DNA from: JASHPR01 sp963778075
GTDB lineage: Bacteria > Actinomycetota > Actinomycetes > Streptosporangiales > Streptosporangiaceae
Assembly: GCA_963778075.1 (NCBI GenBank)
Contig: CAVZTJ010000016.1
Span: 372,001-436,000 of the forward strand
Length of the DNA stretch: 64,000 nucleotides
Direction: 5' to 3'
Part shown: positions 31,826 through 39,629 of the stretch, one piece after another
Layout: each line of letters starts with the position of its first letter
Position numbering within the stretch: position 1 is the stretch's first letter
Translations under genes and position numbers: made by a program
The notes under the pieces: model-generated
Database searches by the model: none
Seen by the model: the letters and a program-made list of their open reading frames with translations, nothing else
Told to the model about the DNA's origin: nothing

Positions 31826-32845
31826 TCAGCCCTGCTCTTCACCGGCCAGGGCGGTCAGGATGGCGTCGGCCTCGGCGGCGATCCGGCGGACCAGCATGCC
31901 GGCGTGCTCGACGTTCGCCACGAGCCCGGCGCTCTGGCCCGCGTACATGGCCAGCTGCTCGACGTCTCCTTCGGTGTCGGCGGTGGGCATGTCGTCGCTG
32001 TACCGGACGATCTCCCGGTTGCGGCGCTGTGCGATCGCCTCGCCCTCGCCGGGCCGGTCGCCGCTGGGCGGGCAGCCAGCCTGCTCCCACGCGCTAACCG
32101 TGCTGTTGCGGAGCGTGCGGTGAGGCGCGTCCGGCCACCCTCCGTCGAAGAGCGTTGAGTACGCGGTGTCGGTGACGGTCGCCTGGGACAGCGCGGCGCG
32201 GTAGGCGCTGTGCGTGTCCGACTCGTGGGTCAGCAGGAACCTGGTGCCGAGCATCGCGCCGCCGGCGCCCAGCGCCAGAGCCGCCGCGACGCCGCGGCCA
32301 TCCGCGATCCCGCCAGCAGCCAGGACCGGCACGTCACCACCAACGGCATCCACCACGGCGGGCACCAGGGCCATCGTGGCGACCTTGCCGCGGACGTGGC
32401 CCCCAGCCTCCCAGCCCTGAGCGATGATCGCGTCCGCTCCCGCATCCACAGCTTGCCTGGCTTCCTCGACGTCGCCGACCGTGTGCAGGACGATGCCGTC
32501 CGCCGCGTGGACGTCAGCTATGTACGGCTGCGGGTCACCCCAGAAAAACGAGACGATCCGCGCGCCCTCCTCCAGGCAGGCCTCGAGCCGGTCGTGCTGG
32601 TCCCACTCCAGCACCAGGTTCACCGCCCATGGCCGGTCCGTGCTGACACGCAGGCGGCCGAGCAGCTGCCTCACCTGCCGCTCGCTGCGCCAGCTCACCG
32701 CTAGCGTGCCGAGCGCCCCGGCATCGGAGACCGCGGCAGCGAGCTCGACGGAGGTGGCGCTGCCGACTGGGGCCTGGATCAGGGGCAGCTCAATTCCGAG
32801 CAGCTCCCGGGCCCTAGCCCTGCCGCTGGGGACATGCCGGATCAT
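31826..32845 (-). CDS. Nitronate monooxygenase/2-nitropropane dioxygenase family protein
   Basis: A 339-residue FMN-binding TIM barrel. The N-terminal P-L-I-Q-A-P-V-G substrate strand, A-I-I-A-Q-G-W-E-A-G-G-H and D-V-P-V-L-A-A-G-G-I-A-D-G-R-G (phosphate binding), and G-A-M-L-G-T-R-F are diagnostic. The family oxidises alkyl nitronates and includes relatives with other roles. The ATG at 32845 begins M-I-R-H-V-P. It lies 64 bases after the Nudix gene and could be co-transcribed with it. Confidence 0.85.
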   Translation of the reverse strand: MIRHVPSGRARARELLGIELPLIQAPVGSATSVELAAAVSDAGALGTLAVSWRSERQVRQLLGRLRVSTDRPWAVNLVLEWDQHDRLEACLEEGARIVSFFWGDPQPYIADVHAADGIVLHTVGDVEEARQAVDAGADAIIAQGWEAGGHVRGKVATMALVPAVVDAVGGDVPVLAAGGIADGRGVAAALALGAGGAMLGTRFLLTHESDTHSAYRAALSQATVTDTAYSTLFDGGWPDAPHRTLRNSTVSAWEQAGCPPSGDRPGEGEAIAQRRNREIVRYSDDMPTADTEGDVEQLAMYAGQSAGLVANVEHAGMLVRRIAAEADAILTALAGEEQG

Positions 32846-32909
32846 TGAGCGCCATCCTCCCGGTCGATGCAGGAACTGACCGTCACACCGCGCGGAGTCA
32901 TCGAGCTCG

Positions 32910-33356
32910 CTAAACGAGGTGCACCCCGTCGTGCTGGCGCACGGCAGGGGCGGCACTGTCGTGCAAAGCATCGAGTACACGCACGGCGTATGCCTCGCTG
33001 ACCATGTGGGTGACTTCGTCGGCTGTTGTCCAGTGAAATTCGGTTACTTCATCGTTGGGGGTTAGTTGCCCCGCGAGGATGCGGCACCGGAAGACGAGAG
33101 CGATGATGCCGCGGGGCATGTTCTTGTACACGCCTGTGAGAGTTACCGGCTCGACCTCGAGACCGGTCTCTTCCCTGACTTCACGGCGCAAGCCGTCTTC
33201 GATGGATTCGGCCAGTTCGAGCACGCCGCCGGGTGGCTCCCAGCGCTGGTTGTCTCGGCGCCTGCTGAGCAACGCTCGACCGGAGCCGTCGACGATCACC
33301 CCAGCCACGCTGACCGAGTGTCTGGCAGGGAGCGCTTTCAGGTTGATCACCTCCAC
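32910..33356 (-). CDS. Nudix hydrolase
   Basis: A 148-residue Nudix hydrolase. The Nudix box GGVLELAESIEDGLRREVRE with its E-E-T-G-L continuation lies near 43-66, and the core strands W-E-P-P-G-G and V-T-L-T-G-V-Y are typical of nucleotide-diphosphate-cleaving members. It is divergent from the GntR gene; a 64-base gap holds a TTGACA and the candidate GntR site. Confidence 0.88.
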   Translation of the reverse strand: MEVINLKALPARHSVSVAGVIVDGSGRALLSRRRDNQRWEPPGGVLELAESIEDGLRREVREETGLEVEPVTLTGVYKNMPRGIIALVFRCRILAGQLTPNDEVTEFHWTTADEVTHMVSEAYAVRVLDALHDSAAPAVRQHDGVHLV

Positions 33357-33371
33357 GGTAACTTGACACTA

Positions 33372-33388
33372 ATAGACGTGTACATGAG
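33372..33388 (+). promoter_or_regulatory. Candidate GntR autoregulatory site
   Basis: ATAGACGTGTACATGAG lies just after a TTGACA at 33363-33368, upstream of the GntR gene. A related sequence in inverse orientation occurs at 34238-34254, before the next gene. Twelve of 17 positions agree, with CGTGTA and GAG common to both. Confidence 0.4.
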
Positions 33389-33420
33389 TTAGGGAGTGGG
33401 TCCACCTGAGCAGCAACGGT

Positions 33421-34197
33421 GTGCTCACCGAGAACGTGGACCCGGTGAGCGATCGTGCCGTGTACCGGCAGATTGCCGACCATCTGCGGACCGCGCTGGC
33501 GCGAGGCCGACTGCGCGAAGGCGAACAGCTTCCATCCGAGACTCAACTGATGGCACATTACGGCGTGACCCGGGTTACGGCGCGCAACGCGCTGAGGGTC
33601 TTGCAGGAGGAAGGCCTGGTCGTCGCCGAGCATGGGCGGGGCGTGTATGTAAGGTCCCGGCCACCGGTGCGCCGCCTGGCATCGGATCGTTTCGCCCGTC
33701 GGCACCGCGAAGAGGGCAAAGCAGCGTTCACCGTCGAGTCCGAGGCTGTCGCCGCCACCCATATGGTTGACATGATCAAAGTCGCAGAAGCGAAACCGCC
33801 GGAGAACATTGCCGATCGGTTGAAGCTCACCGACGACGACCTAACGGTGGTACGGAGCCGTCGCTACTTGCTGGACGGGAGGCCGGTAGAGATGGCTGTC
33901 TCGTACATCCCGGCCGACCTAGCGCGGGGCACTCTGATCGCTCAGCGCAACCCCGGGCCAGGCGGTATCTATGCCCGCTTGGAGGAAGCTGGGCACACCC
34001 TGGAACGGTTTACCGAGGAGGTCACTGCCCGGATGCCGACGCCCGACGAAGCACGGCTACTCAGTCTGGCGTCAGGCGTCCCGGTGTTCCTATTGGTGCG
34101 CACTGCCTACGACACCACCGGCCGCCCTGTGGAGGTCTGCGACACGGTGATGGCCTCCGACGTTTACTTGCTGGCTTACGAGTTGCCCGCGTATTAA
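33421..34197 (+). CDS. GntR-family regulator with UTRA-type sensor domain
   Basis: A 258-residue HutC-subfamily GntR regulator. The winged helix is at residues 9-75: Y-R-Q-I-A-D-H-L-R-T-A-L, G-E-Q-L-P-S-E-T-Q-L-M, T-R-V-T-A-R-N-A-L-R-V-L and a wing at G-R-G-V-Y-V. The C-terminal UTRA-like ligand domain ends with V-F-L-L-V-R-T-A-Y-D and R-P-V-E-V-C. It starts at GTG 33421. The ATPase gene downstream has its own promoter with a similar site, so the two are probably one regulatory unit. Such KorA-like regulators occur on integrative elements as well as chromosomes. Confidence 0.82.
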   Translation: MLTENVDPVSDRAVYRQIADHLRTALARGRLREGEQLPSETQLMAHYGVTRVTARNALRVLQEEGLVVAEHGRGVYVRSRPPVRRLASDRFARRHREEGKAAFTVESEAVAATHMVDMIKVAEAKPPENIADRLKLTDDDLTVVRSRRYLLDGRPVEMAVSYIPADLARGTLIAQRNPGPGGIYARLEEAGHTLERFTEEVTARMPTPDEARLLSLASGVPVFLLVRTAYDTTGRPVEVCDTVMASDVYLLAYELPAY

Positions 34198-34200
34198 CCG

Positions 34201-34254
34201 TTGACATCGTGAATCGGCTCCCCGTATGTTAGAACAACTCCTATACACGAGTAG
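34201..34254 (+). promoter_or_regulatory. Promoter and operator-like site of the ATPase gene
   Basis: TTGACA (34201-34206) and TATGTT (34225-34230) are separated by 18 bases, a good vegetative promoter. CTCCTATACACGAGTAG (34238-34254) lies just after it and resembles, in reverse, the site before the GntR gene. A leader of about 90 bases separates it from the ATG at 34343, which follows GGAGGAACC. Confidence 0.5.
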
Positions 34255-34342
34255 ATATGTCGCACACCCCGGCGACTGCGGAGTGGGGCCAGCGTGGCAG
34301 CGACCGGCGGCCGGTTGCTGCCCGGAGTGAGGAGGAACCTCC

Positions 34343-34900
34343 ATGAACGGCTTCGCGCCCCTGCGCTTGCCACGAGCCGTCGTGGACGTCGCCGACCCCG
34401 ATCCGGGTCGGGCTGTGCGCCGCTTAGCTGGGACCGTGTTACCAGCCCCATCTGAGGAGACCGGCCGGGGCTTGCCGCTGATACAGGGCCTCAGCGCCGA
34501 TGCTGGCGGACTACGGCGGTCCTTTCTCGAGTTCGGCGCCCTGCCAGGCGCCGTGCCCTGCGCAAGGTTGCACGCCAGGCAGGTGGCATGGGAATGGGGC
34601 CTGGCCGCGCTATGCGAGGACGTCGAGCTGGTCGTCTCCGAACTGGTCACCAACGCGGTGCAGGCGGCCAGGCCGCTACGCCTCGATGCTCCGCTACGCC
34701 TGTGGCTGCTGGCCGGCCGGGCCGAGATCCTTACCGTGGTTTGGGACGCTGGCACACAGCCGCCGGTCCGCATGCACGCAGGCCAGGAAGCCGAGAGCGG
34801 CCGAGGGCTGATGCTCGTCGAGGCACTCACCGCTCGGTGGGACTGGTACCCGGTCCGGGCGCCGTGCGGCGGCAAGGCCGTGTGGGCGCTCCTGCGGTGA
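34343..34900 (+). CDS. Anti-sigma-factor-type histidine-kinase-like ATPase
   Basis: A 185-residue HATPase_c_2 protein. The N box is L-V-V-S-E-L-V-T-N-A-V-Q-A, followed by the G1-like V-W-D-A-G and G2-like E-S-G-R-G-L-M-L-V-E-A-L. The C-terminal W-D-W-Y and G-G-K-A-V-W-A-L are typical of the actinobacterial RsbW-like group. These proteins bind sigma factors or anti-anti-sigma factors, but most copies are uncharacterised. About 75 residues precede the ATPase core, more than usual, and are not recognised. The GntR gene directly upstream is the likely regulator. Confidence 0.8.
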   Translation: MNGFAPLRLPRAVVDVADPDPGRAVRRLAGTVLPAPSEETGRGLPLIQGLSADAGGLRRSFLEFGALPGAVPCARLHARQVAWEWGLAALCEDVELVVSELVTNAVQAARPLRLDAPLRLWLLAGRAEILTVVWDAGTQPPVRMHAGQEAESGRGLMLVEALTARWDWYPVRAPCGGKAVWALLR

Positions 34901-35009
34901 CCTGAAATGAACTGACACGTTGAGCCATGACAAGGACGGCACTGCGGTCCGACTGGAGCGTCACCGCTGCTGATCGCCGCGGTATTCCGCCGCCTGCTCG
35001 CGGCCACGT

Positions 35010-36671
35010 TCACGATCCGCGGGGCACGGCAGGCTTTGCGCTAGCAGCGTCCTGGTCCTCGGGGTCTTCGCGCCGGTGGCCGTTGCCGTCGCTGCTGCCG
35101 TTGCCGCCGTCGGCGGGGGGCGGGACGGATTCGGCGAGCACGCGGTTCAGACGCAGCCGAACCCGGCCGGCGCCGCCGCGCAGGCTGGGCGGCGGCACGT
35201 TCTGGCTCTCCTTGGATTGTTCGCCGGGCAGGGCGGAACGGGCCGCGGGGACCCCGAGCGCGGCCCGCTCGTCCTCGGTGAGGGGGCGGGTCTCCTCGAC
35301 GTACTCGCCGGACGGAAGCTGGCGGATGATCCCGGTCTCCACGCCGTGCTCCAGCAGGCGCAGGTCCTTGCGCTGCAGGCCGAGGCAGATCCGCTTGGTC
35401 ACCCAGTAGGCGACCACCGGGCCTATGAAGATCGCGTACCGGGCGATCTCGGTGGTCAGGAACAGCGAGATGTTCAGGTGGTCGGCGATCACGTCGTTGG
35501 CGCCCTCGGCCCACAGGATCCCGTAGAAGGTGATCACGGCCAGGCCGAGCGCGGTCCGGGTCGGCGCGTTGCGCGGACGGTCGTTGAGGTGATGCTCGCC
35601 CTTGTCACCGGTGATCCACTGTTCGAGGAACGGCCAGAACGCGGCGCCGACCAGGATCAGGCCGAGCGGCCCGAGCGCGGCGATGACCACGTTCCAGGCA
35701 ACGGTGTGGCCCCAAGCGTCCCAGGTCCAGCTCGGGAACATCCGCAGGGCCCCCTCCATGAAGCCCATGTAGAAGTCGGGCTGCGAGCCCGAGGAGATCC
35801 CAGCGGGCGTATATGGCCCGTACAGCCAGATCGGGTTGATCTGGACGAACGTCGCGGCGAGCGCCAGCGCGGCGAACGTGAAGAGGAAGAACGCGCCGGT
35901 CTTGACCATGAAGTAGGGGTAGAACGGCTGGCCCACCACGTTGGTATTGGTGCGGCCCTTGCCCGGCATCTGGGTGTGCTTCTGCCAGACCGTGAGGAAC
36001 ACGTGCGCGGTGACCAGAGCCACCAGCACGGCGGGGATCAGCAGCACATGGATGATGTACAGCCGCGGAATGATGTCGTTGCCCGGGTACGGCCCGCCGA
36101 ACAGGAAGAACGTCAGGTACGTGCCGACCACGGGGATTGAGAGCAGCACCCCCTCGAGGATCCGCAGCCCCGTGCCGGACAGCAGGTCGTCGGGCAGTGA
36201 GTAGCCGAACAGGCCCTCGAACAGCGCGAGGCCGAACATCACGACGCCGATCAGCCAGTTCACCTCGCGCGGCTTGCGGTATGAGCCGGTGAGGAAGTGC
36301 CGGATCATGTGGGCCATCATCGAGGCCAGGAACAGGTCGGCGGCCCAGTGGTGGATCTGGCGCATCAGCAGGCCGCCGCGCACGTCGAAGCTGATGTTCA
36401 GGGTCGAGGCGTACGCCTCGCTCATCCGCACGCCGTCCAGGTTGTGGTAGCTGCCGTGGTAGACGATCGGGTGCATGCTCGGCTGGAAGAACAGCGTCAG
36501 GAACGTCCCAGTCAGCAGCAGGATGATGAACGAGTACAGCGCGATTTCGCCGAGCAGGAACGTCCAGTGGTCGGGATAGACCTTGCGCAGGAAGACGCGC
36601 ACTCCCCTGGCTCCCCGGAACCGGTCATCCAGCCAGCCGCCGGCGCTCTCCAGGGCGCGCCCAGAACTCAT
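35010..36671 (-). CDS. qcrB: Cytochrome b subunit of the bc complex (QcrB), stand-alone copy
   Basis: A 553-residue membrane protein with the cytochrome b fold: about eight or nine membrane spans. Haem-ligand histidines lie in Q-I-H-H-W-A-A-D-L and M-I-R-H-F in one helix pair, and in H-V-L-L-I and T-A-H-V-F in the other. R-K-P-R-E-V-N-W and the Q0-site-like P-D-D-L region are present. The long C-terminal cytoplasmic tail is actinobacterial and here is unusually rich in Pro, Gly and Ser. Normally qcrB lies in a qcrCAB operon; here no qcrC or qcrA is adjacent, so it is a second or relocated copy. Confidence 0.88.
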   Translation of the reverse strand: MSSGRALESAGGWLDDRFRGARGVRVFLRKVYPDHWTFLLGEIALYSFIILLLTGTFLTLFFQPSMHPIVYHGSYHNLDGVRMSEAYASTLNISFDVRGGLLMRQIHHWAADLFLASMMAHMIRHFLTGSYRKPREVNWLIGVVMFGLALFEGLFGYSLPDDLLSGTGLRILEGVLLSIPVVGTYLTFFLFGGPYPGNDIIPRLYIIHVLLIPAVLVALVTAHVFLTVWQKHTQMPGKGRTNTNVVGQPFYPYFMVKTGAFFLFTFAALALAATFVQINPIWLYGPYTPAGISSGSQPDFYMGFMEGALRMFPSWTWDAWGHTVAWNVVIAALGPLGLILVGAAFWPFLEQWITGDKGEHHLNDRPRNAPTRTALGLAVITFYGILWAEGANDVIADHLNISLFLTTEIARYAIFIGPVVAYWVTKRICLGLQRKDLRLLEHGVETGIIRQLPSGEYVEETRPLTEDERAALGVPAARSALPGEQSKESQNVPPPSLRGGAGRVRLRLNRVLAESVPPPADGGNGSSDGNGHRREDPEDQDAASAKPAVPRGS

Positions 36672-36785
36672 GATCCGTCACCATCCACACCTGCCGCGTT
36701 TTCCGGTCATCTGTACTGACAATCGGCACCCCGCGGCTGTGACAGCGGCGGACGTGGACGGGCAAAGCCCTGCACTTCGCGACTG

Positions 36786-36810
36786 TGAGCACTCGCTCAG
36801 GGTCTTGACA
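36786..36810 (+). promoter_or_regulatory. Operator-like palindrome and -35 box before the SDR gene of the LsrF cluster
   Basis: TGAGCACTCGCTCA (36786-36799) matches the TGAGCGTTCGCTCA at 37702 in 12 of 14 positions. A TTGACA follows at 36805-36810; the -10 region 17 bases on is weak. The placement suggests regulator-dependent transcription of the gene starting at 36842. Confidence 0.5.
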
Positions 36811-36841
36811 TATGCCCAGCGCGCTGGTGCACGATCAGACG

Positions 36842-37642
36842 ATGACAGGGGCAGCGATTCCGGCACCCGGCCTTCTCGGTGACCTTGGCCTGCGCGGAGC
36901 GGCGATCATCGTAACGGGCGCGAGCAGCGGGATCGGGGCGGCGACCGCTACGGCGCTCGCGGCCGCGGGGGCGAGCGTGGTGCTGGTCGGCCGGCGCGAG
37001 GACGCGCTCAAGGCACAGGCCGACCTCGTCGCCGAGGCGGGCGCGGAGGCGCTGGCCGTCCCGGCGGACATGGCGGAGCCGGACAGCCCGGCCCGGATCG
37101 CGGCCGCCTGCCGGGACCGGTTCGGCCGCATCGACGGCGTCGTCAACAACGCCGCCGTCGTCCGGCACCGGCCGCTGGCGGACTGGGATACGGCGGACTT
37201 CGACCGGCACCTCGCGACCAACGTGCGGGGCCCCTACTTCCTGATCCAGGCAGCGGTGCCGGATCTGGCCGCCTCGCCGGTCCGGTCCATCGTGAACATC
37301 AGCTCCTCGTCCGGGGCGATGCACCTGTCCGGCCAGTCCGTGTACGGCATGACCAAGGCGGCGCTGAACTACCTCACGACCAGCCTGGCCGGGGAGCTGG
37401 CCGCGACCGGCATCAGGGTGAACTGCATCGGCCCGGGCCCGATCGACACCCCCATCCACGCGACCTGGGCCGATGACCTCGAGGCGGCTTATCAGTGGCT
37501 GGCCGAGCAGGTCCCACTCGGCCGGATCGGCGAAGCGGACGAAGTCGCCCGGTGGATCGCGTTCCTGCTCTCTCCGGTCTCAGCGTTCATGACCGGGGCC
37601 GTGATCCCGCTGGACGGGGGCCAGGTGATCCATCGTGCCTGA
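36842..37642 (+). CDS. Short-chain dehydrogenase/reductase heading the LsrF-type cluster
   Basis: A 266-residue SDR: TGASSGIG near 29-36, G-R-R-E-D after the second strand (NADP(H)-like), N-N-A-A-V, and the catalytic I-S-S-S-S and Y-G-M-T-K. The C-terminus D-G-G-Q-V-I is typical of polyol or 3-oxoacyl reductase relatives. It is followed, after 98 bases containing the second operator copy, by the DUF4432-to-permease genes. It probably supplies an oxidation step on the imported sugar or sugar acid. Confidence 0.82.
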   Translation: MTGAAIPAPGLLGDLGLRGAAIIVTGASSGIGAATATALAAAGASVVLVGRREDALKAQADLVAEAGAEALAVPADMAEPDSPARIAAACRDRFGRIDGVVNNAAVVRHRPLADWDTADFDRHLATNVRGPYFLIQAAVPDLAASPVRSIVNISSSSGAMHLSGQSVYGMTKAALNYLTTSLAGELAATGIRVNCIGPGPIDTPIHATWADDLEAAYQWLAEQVPLGRIGEADEVARWIAFLLSPVSAFMTGAVIPLDGGQVIHRA

Positions 37643-37700
37643 GCTGACCTCTTGCCAGGCAGCGCCCGCATCTTCATACTGCTGAGCAATTAACCAGATT

Positions 37701-37716
37701 ATGAGCGTTCGCTCAT
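37701..37716 (+). promoter_or_regulatory. Operator-like palindrome before the DUF4432 gene
   Basis: ATGAGCGTTCGCTCAT is a 7-base inverted repeat around TT, 25 bases before the GTG at 37741. It shares its core with 36786-36799 and with the two copies near 53.5 kb. This argues that the DUF4432-to-permease genes have their own regulated promoter. Confidence 0.55.
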
Positions 37717-37740
37717 CGTGGGCGGCCGGAGGCAAAGCGC

Positions 37741-38850
37741 GTGGTCTATCTGTTGGGGCGCCAGTGGTCCCGGGGCGAGTTGCTGGCCCGCGTCGGCCGG
37801 CTCGAGCAGCTCGCCGGCGTGCAGCTGGTGGAGGCCGCGGACGGCGCAGAGCGCGGGGTCCGGCTGCTGCGCTTCGCCACCGGGGCCGGCTTTGACTTCG
37901 AGGTGCTGGTCGACCGGGGCTTCGACATCGGCCGGGCCTGGCTCGGCGGCAGGCCGCTCGCCTGGTGGTCGCCGGTCGGCCTGACCGGGCCCTGGTATCA
38001 CGAGCCGGCCGGGATCGGCTGGTTCCGCGGCTTCGCCGGCGGGCTGGTGTCCACCTGCGGGCTCGACCAGGTGCAGCTCGGCGGCACCGACGACGCGACC
38101 GTGTTCAACTACCCGCACCGCGCGACCGAGACCTACGGCCTGCACGGCCGGTACACCGGGCTGCCCGCCCGGCTGGCCGGATACGGCGCCACGTGGTCCG
38201 GCAACGAGTGCGTGCTCTGGGCGGAGGCCGAGGTCCTCCAGGCCGCGGTGTTCGGCGAGCAGCTGCTGCTGAATCGCAGGATCGAGGCGGACCTCGGCGG
38301 CACCAGCGTGCGGATCGCGGACACGGTCACCAACGTCGGCGCGACCGCGTGCCCGCACATGCTGCTGTACCACTGCAACGTCGGCTTCCCCGTCGTCGAC
38401 GACGGGGCCGAGATCGCCTACCCCGCGCCCGCTGGCATCTGCGTGAGCGAGGCCAGCTCGCCGGACTACCGGCAGCTGGCCGACCCCGAGCCGGCCTTTG
38501 TCGAGGAGTGCTACGAGCACGACATGGTGCCCGACGCGGCTGGGTACGTGACCGCCGCGGTGCTGAACCCGGCCGCCGGCCTGGGCGTCTACCAGCGGTA
38601 CCGCAAGGAGCAGCTGCCGCACCACGTGACCTGGCGGCAGCTTGGCTCGGGCACCTACGTCGTCGCCATGGAGCCCGGCACCAACCGGGACGCGGGGCGT
38701 TTCGACGCCAGGGAACGCGGCGAGCTCATCCACCTCACCCCCGGCGGGCAGCGCAACTACGAGCTCGAGCTCGGCGTGCTCACCGGGGTGGAGAACATCG
38801 AGGCGTTCCGGGCCCGGAACGACGAGCTGGCGGCGGGGGCCACGGTATGA
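37741..38850 (+). CDS. DUF4432 aldose-1-epimerase-like protein
   Basis: A 369-residue member of the galactose-mutarotase superfamily (DUF4432). Features are D-R-G-F-D-I-G-R-A near 60, G-G-L-V-S-T-C-G-L-D-Q, Y-G-L-H-G-R-Y-T near 130 and the strand containing the active-site-type H-C-N-V-G-F. DUF4432 genes are usually found in carbohydrate catabolic operons, where they are thought to act on sugar anomers. GTG at 37741; the stop overlaps the next start by ATGA. Confidence 0.82.
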   Translation: MVYLLGRQWSRGELLARVGRLEQLAGVQLVEAADGAERGVRLLRFATGAGFDFEVLVDRGFDIGRAWLGGRPLAWWSPVGLTGPWYHEPAGIGWFRGFAGGLVSTCGLDQVQLGGTDDATVFNYPHRATETYGLHGRYTGLPARLAGYGATWSGNECVLWAEAEVLQAAVFGEQLLLNRRIEADLGGTSVRIADTVTNVGATACPHMLLYHCNVGFPVVDDGAEIAYPAPAGICVSEASSPDYRQLADPEPAFVEECYEHDMVPDAAGYVTAAVLNPAAGLGVYQRYRKEQLPHHVTWRQLGSGTYVVAMEPGTNRDAGRFDARERGELIHLTPGGQRNYELELGVLTGVENIEAFRARNDELAAGATV

Positions 38851-39629
38851 CCGGCCCCACCGAAGCGCTGGTGGCGGGCCGGGCGGGCACCGGCCCACGG
38901 CTGTCCGCCGGCGTGATCACCGCGGACCTGACCAAACTGGGCACGGAGCTGGACGTGATCTGCGGCCAAGCGCACTGGGCGCACATCGACGTGATGGACG
39001 GCGCGTTCTGCCCCCAGCTCACCGTCGGCCCGTCGTTCGTCTGCGCGGTCGCGTCGACTGGCATTCCCGTGGATGCGCACCTGCTGGTCGCCGAGCCGCT
39101 ACGCTTCCTCGCCCAGGTGGTGCACGCGGGAGCCGAGATCGTCACCGTGCACGCCGAATCCGGGCGCCACCCGCACCGGGCTCTGCAGGAGCTGACCCAG
39201 CTCTCGGCCGACGTCCGGCCGGTGATCCGGGGATACGCGATCAACCCGGGCACGCCGGTGCAGGTGATCGAGCCGGTACTGGACCTGGTCGATCTCGTGC
39301 TCGTGCTTGCGGTGAATCCAGGCTGGTCCGGCCAGGCGCCCGCCGCGAACACCGCCCGCCGGATCGCTGCCGCCCGTGAGATCACCAGCGCGGCCAGGCA
39401 CCCGATTCTGGTCGGCGTCGACGGCGGGGTGAGCCTGGCGAACGCCGCCGAGGTGGCCAGCTGGGGAGCCGACATCGTCGTGAGCGGCAGCGCGATCTTC
39501 GACGGCAAGGACGCCCCTGGCAACCTCGCCGCCATGCTCGCGGAGCTAGGCGCTCCGCCCGCCGCGCCGCCCGCCGCATCGACCGAGCCTGTTCCCGTTC
39601 CCGTTCCCACGCCAGGAGGTCGGCAGTGA
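38847..39629 (+). CDS. Ribulose-phosphate 3-epimerase-family protein
   Basis: A 260-residue TIM barrel. The family marks are H-I-D-V-M-D-G-A-F-C-P, V-D-A-H-L-L-V, N-P-G-W-S-G-Q and V-D-G-G-V-S-L-A-N. Two things are unusual: an 18-residue N-terminal extension and a C-terminal tail rich in Pro and Ala ending with a repeated V-P-V-P. Normal Rpe is about 220 residues, and the standard phosphate-loop residues are somewhat changed. With its operon neighbours it may epimerise a different phosphorylated ketose, as in several specialised sugar pathways. Confidence 0.8.
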   Translation: MTGPTEALVAGRAGTGPRLSAGVITADLTKLGTELDVICGQAHWAHIDVMDGAFCPQLTVGPSFVCAVASTGIPVDAHLLVAEPLRFLAQVVHAGAEIVTVHAESGRHPHRALQELTQLSADVRPVIRGYAINPGTPVQVIEPVLDLVDLVLVLAVNPGWSGQAPAANTARRIAAAREITSAARHPILVGVDGGVSLANAAEVASWGADIVVSGSAIFDGKDAPGNLAAMLAELGAPPAAPPAASTEPVPVPVPTPGGRQ

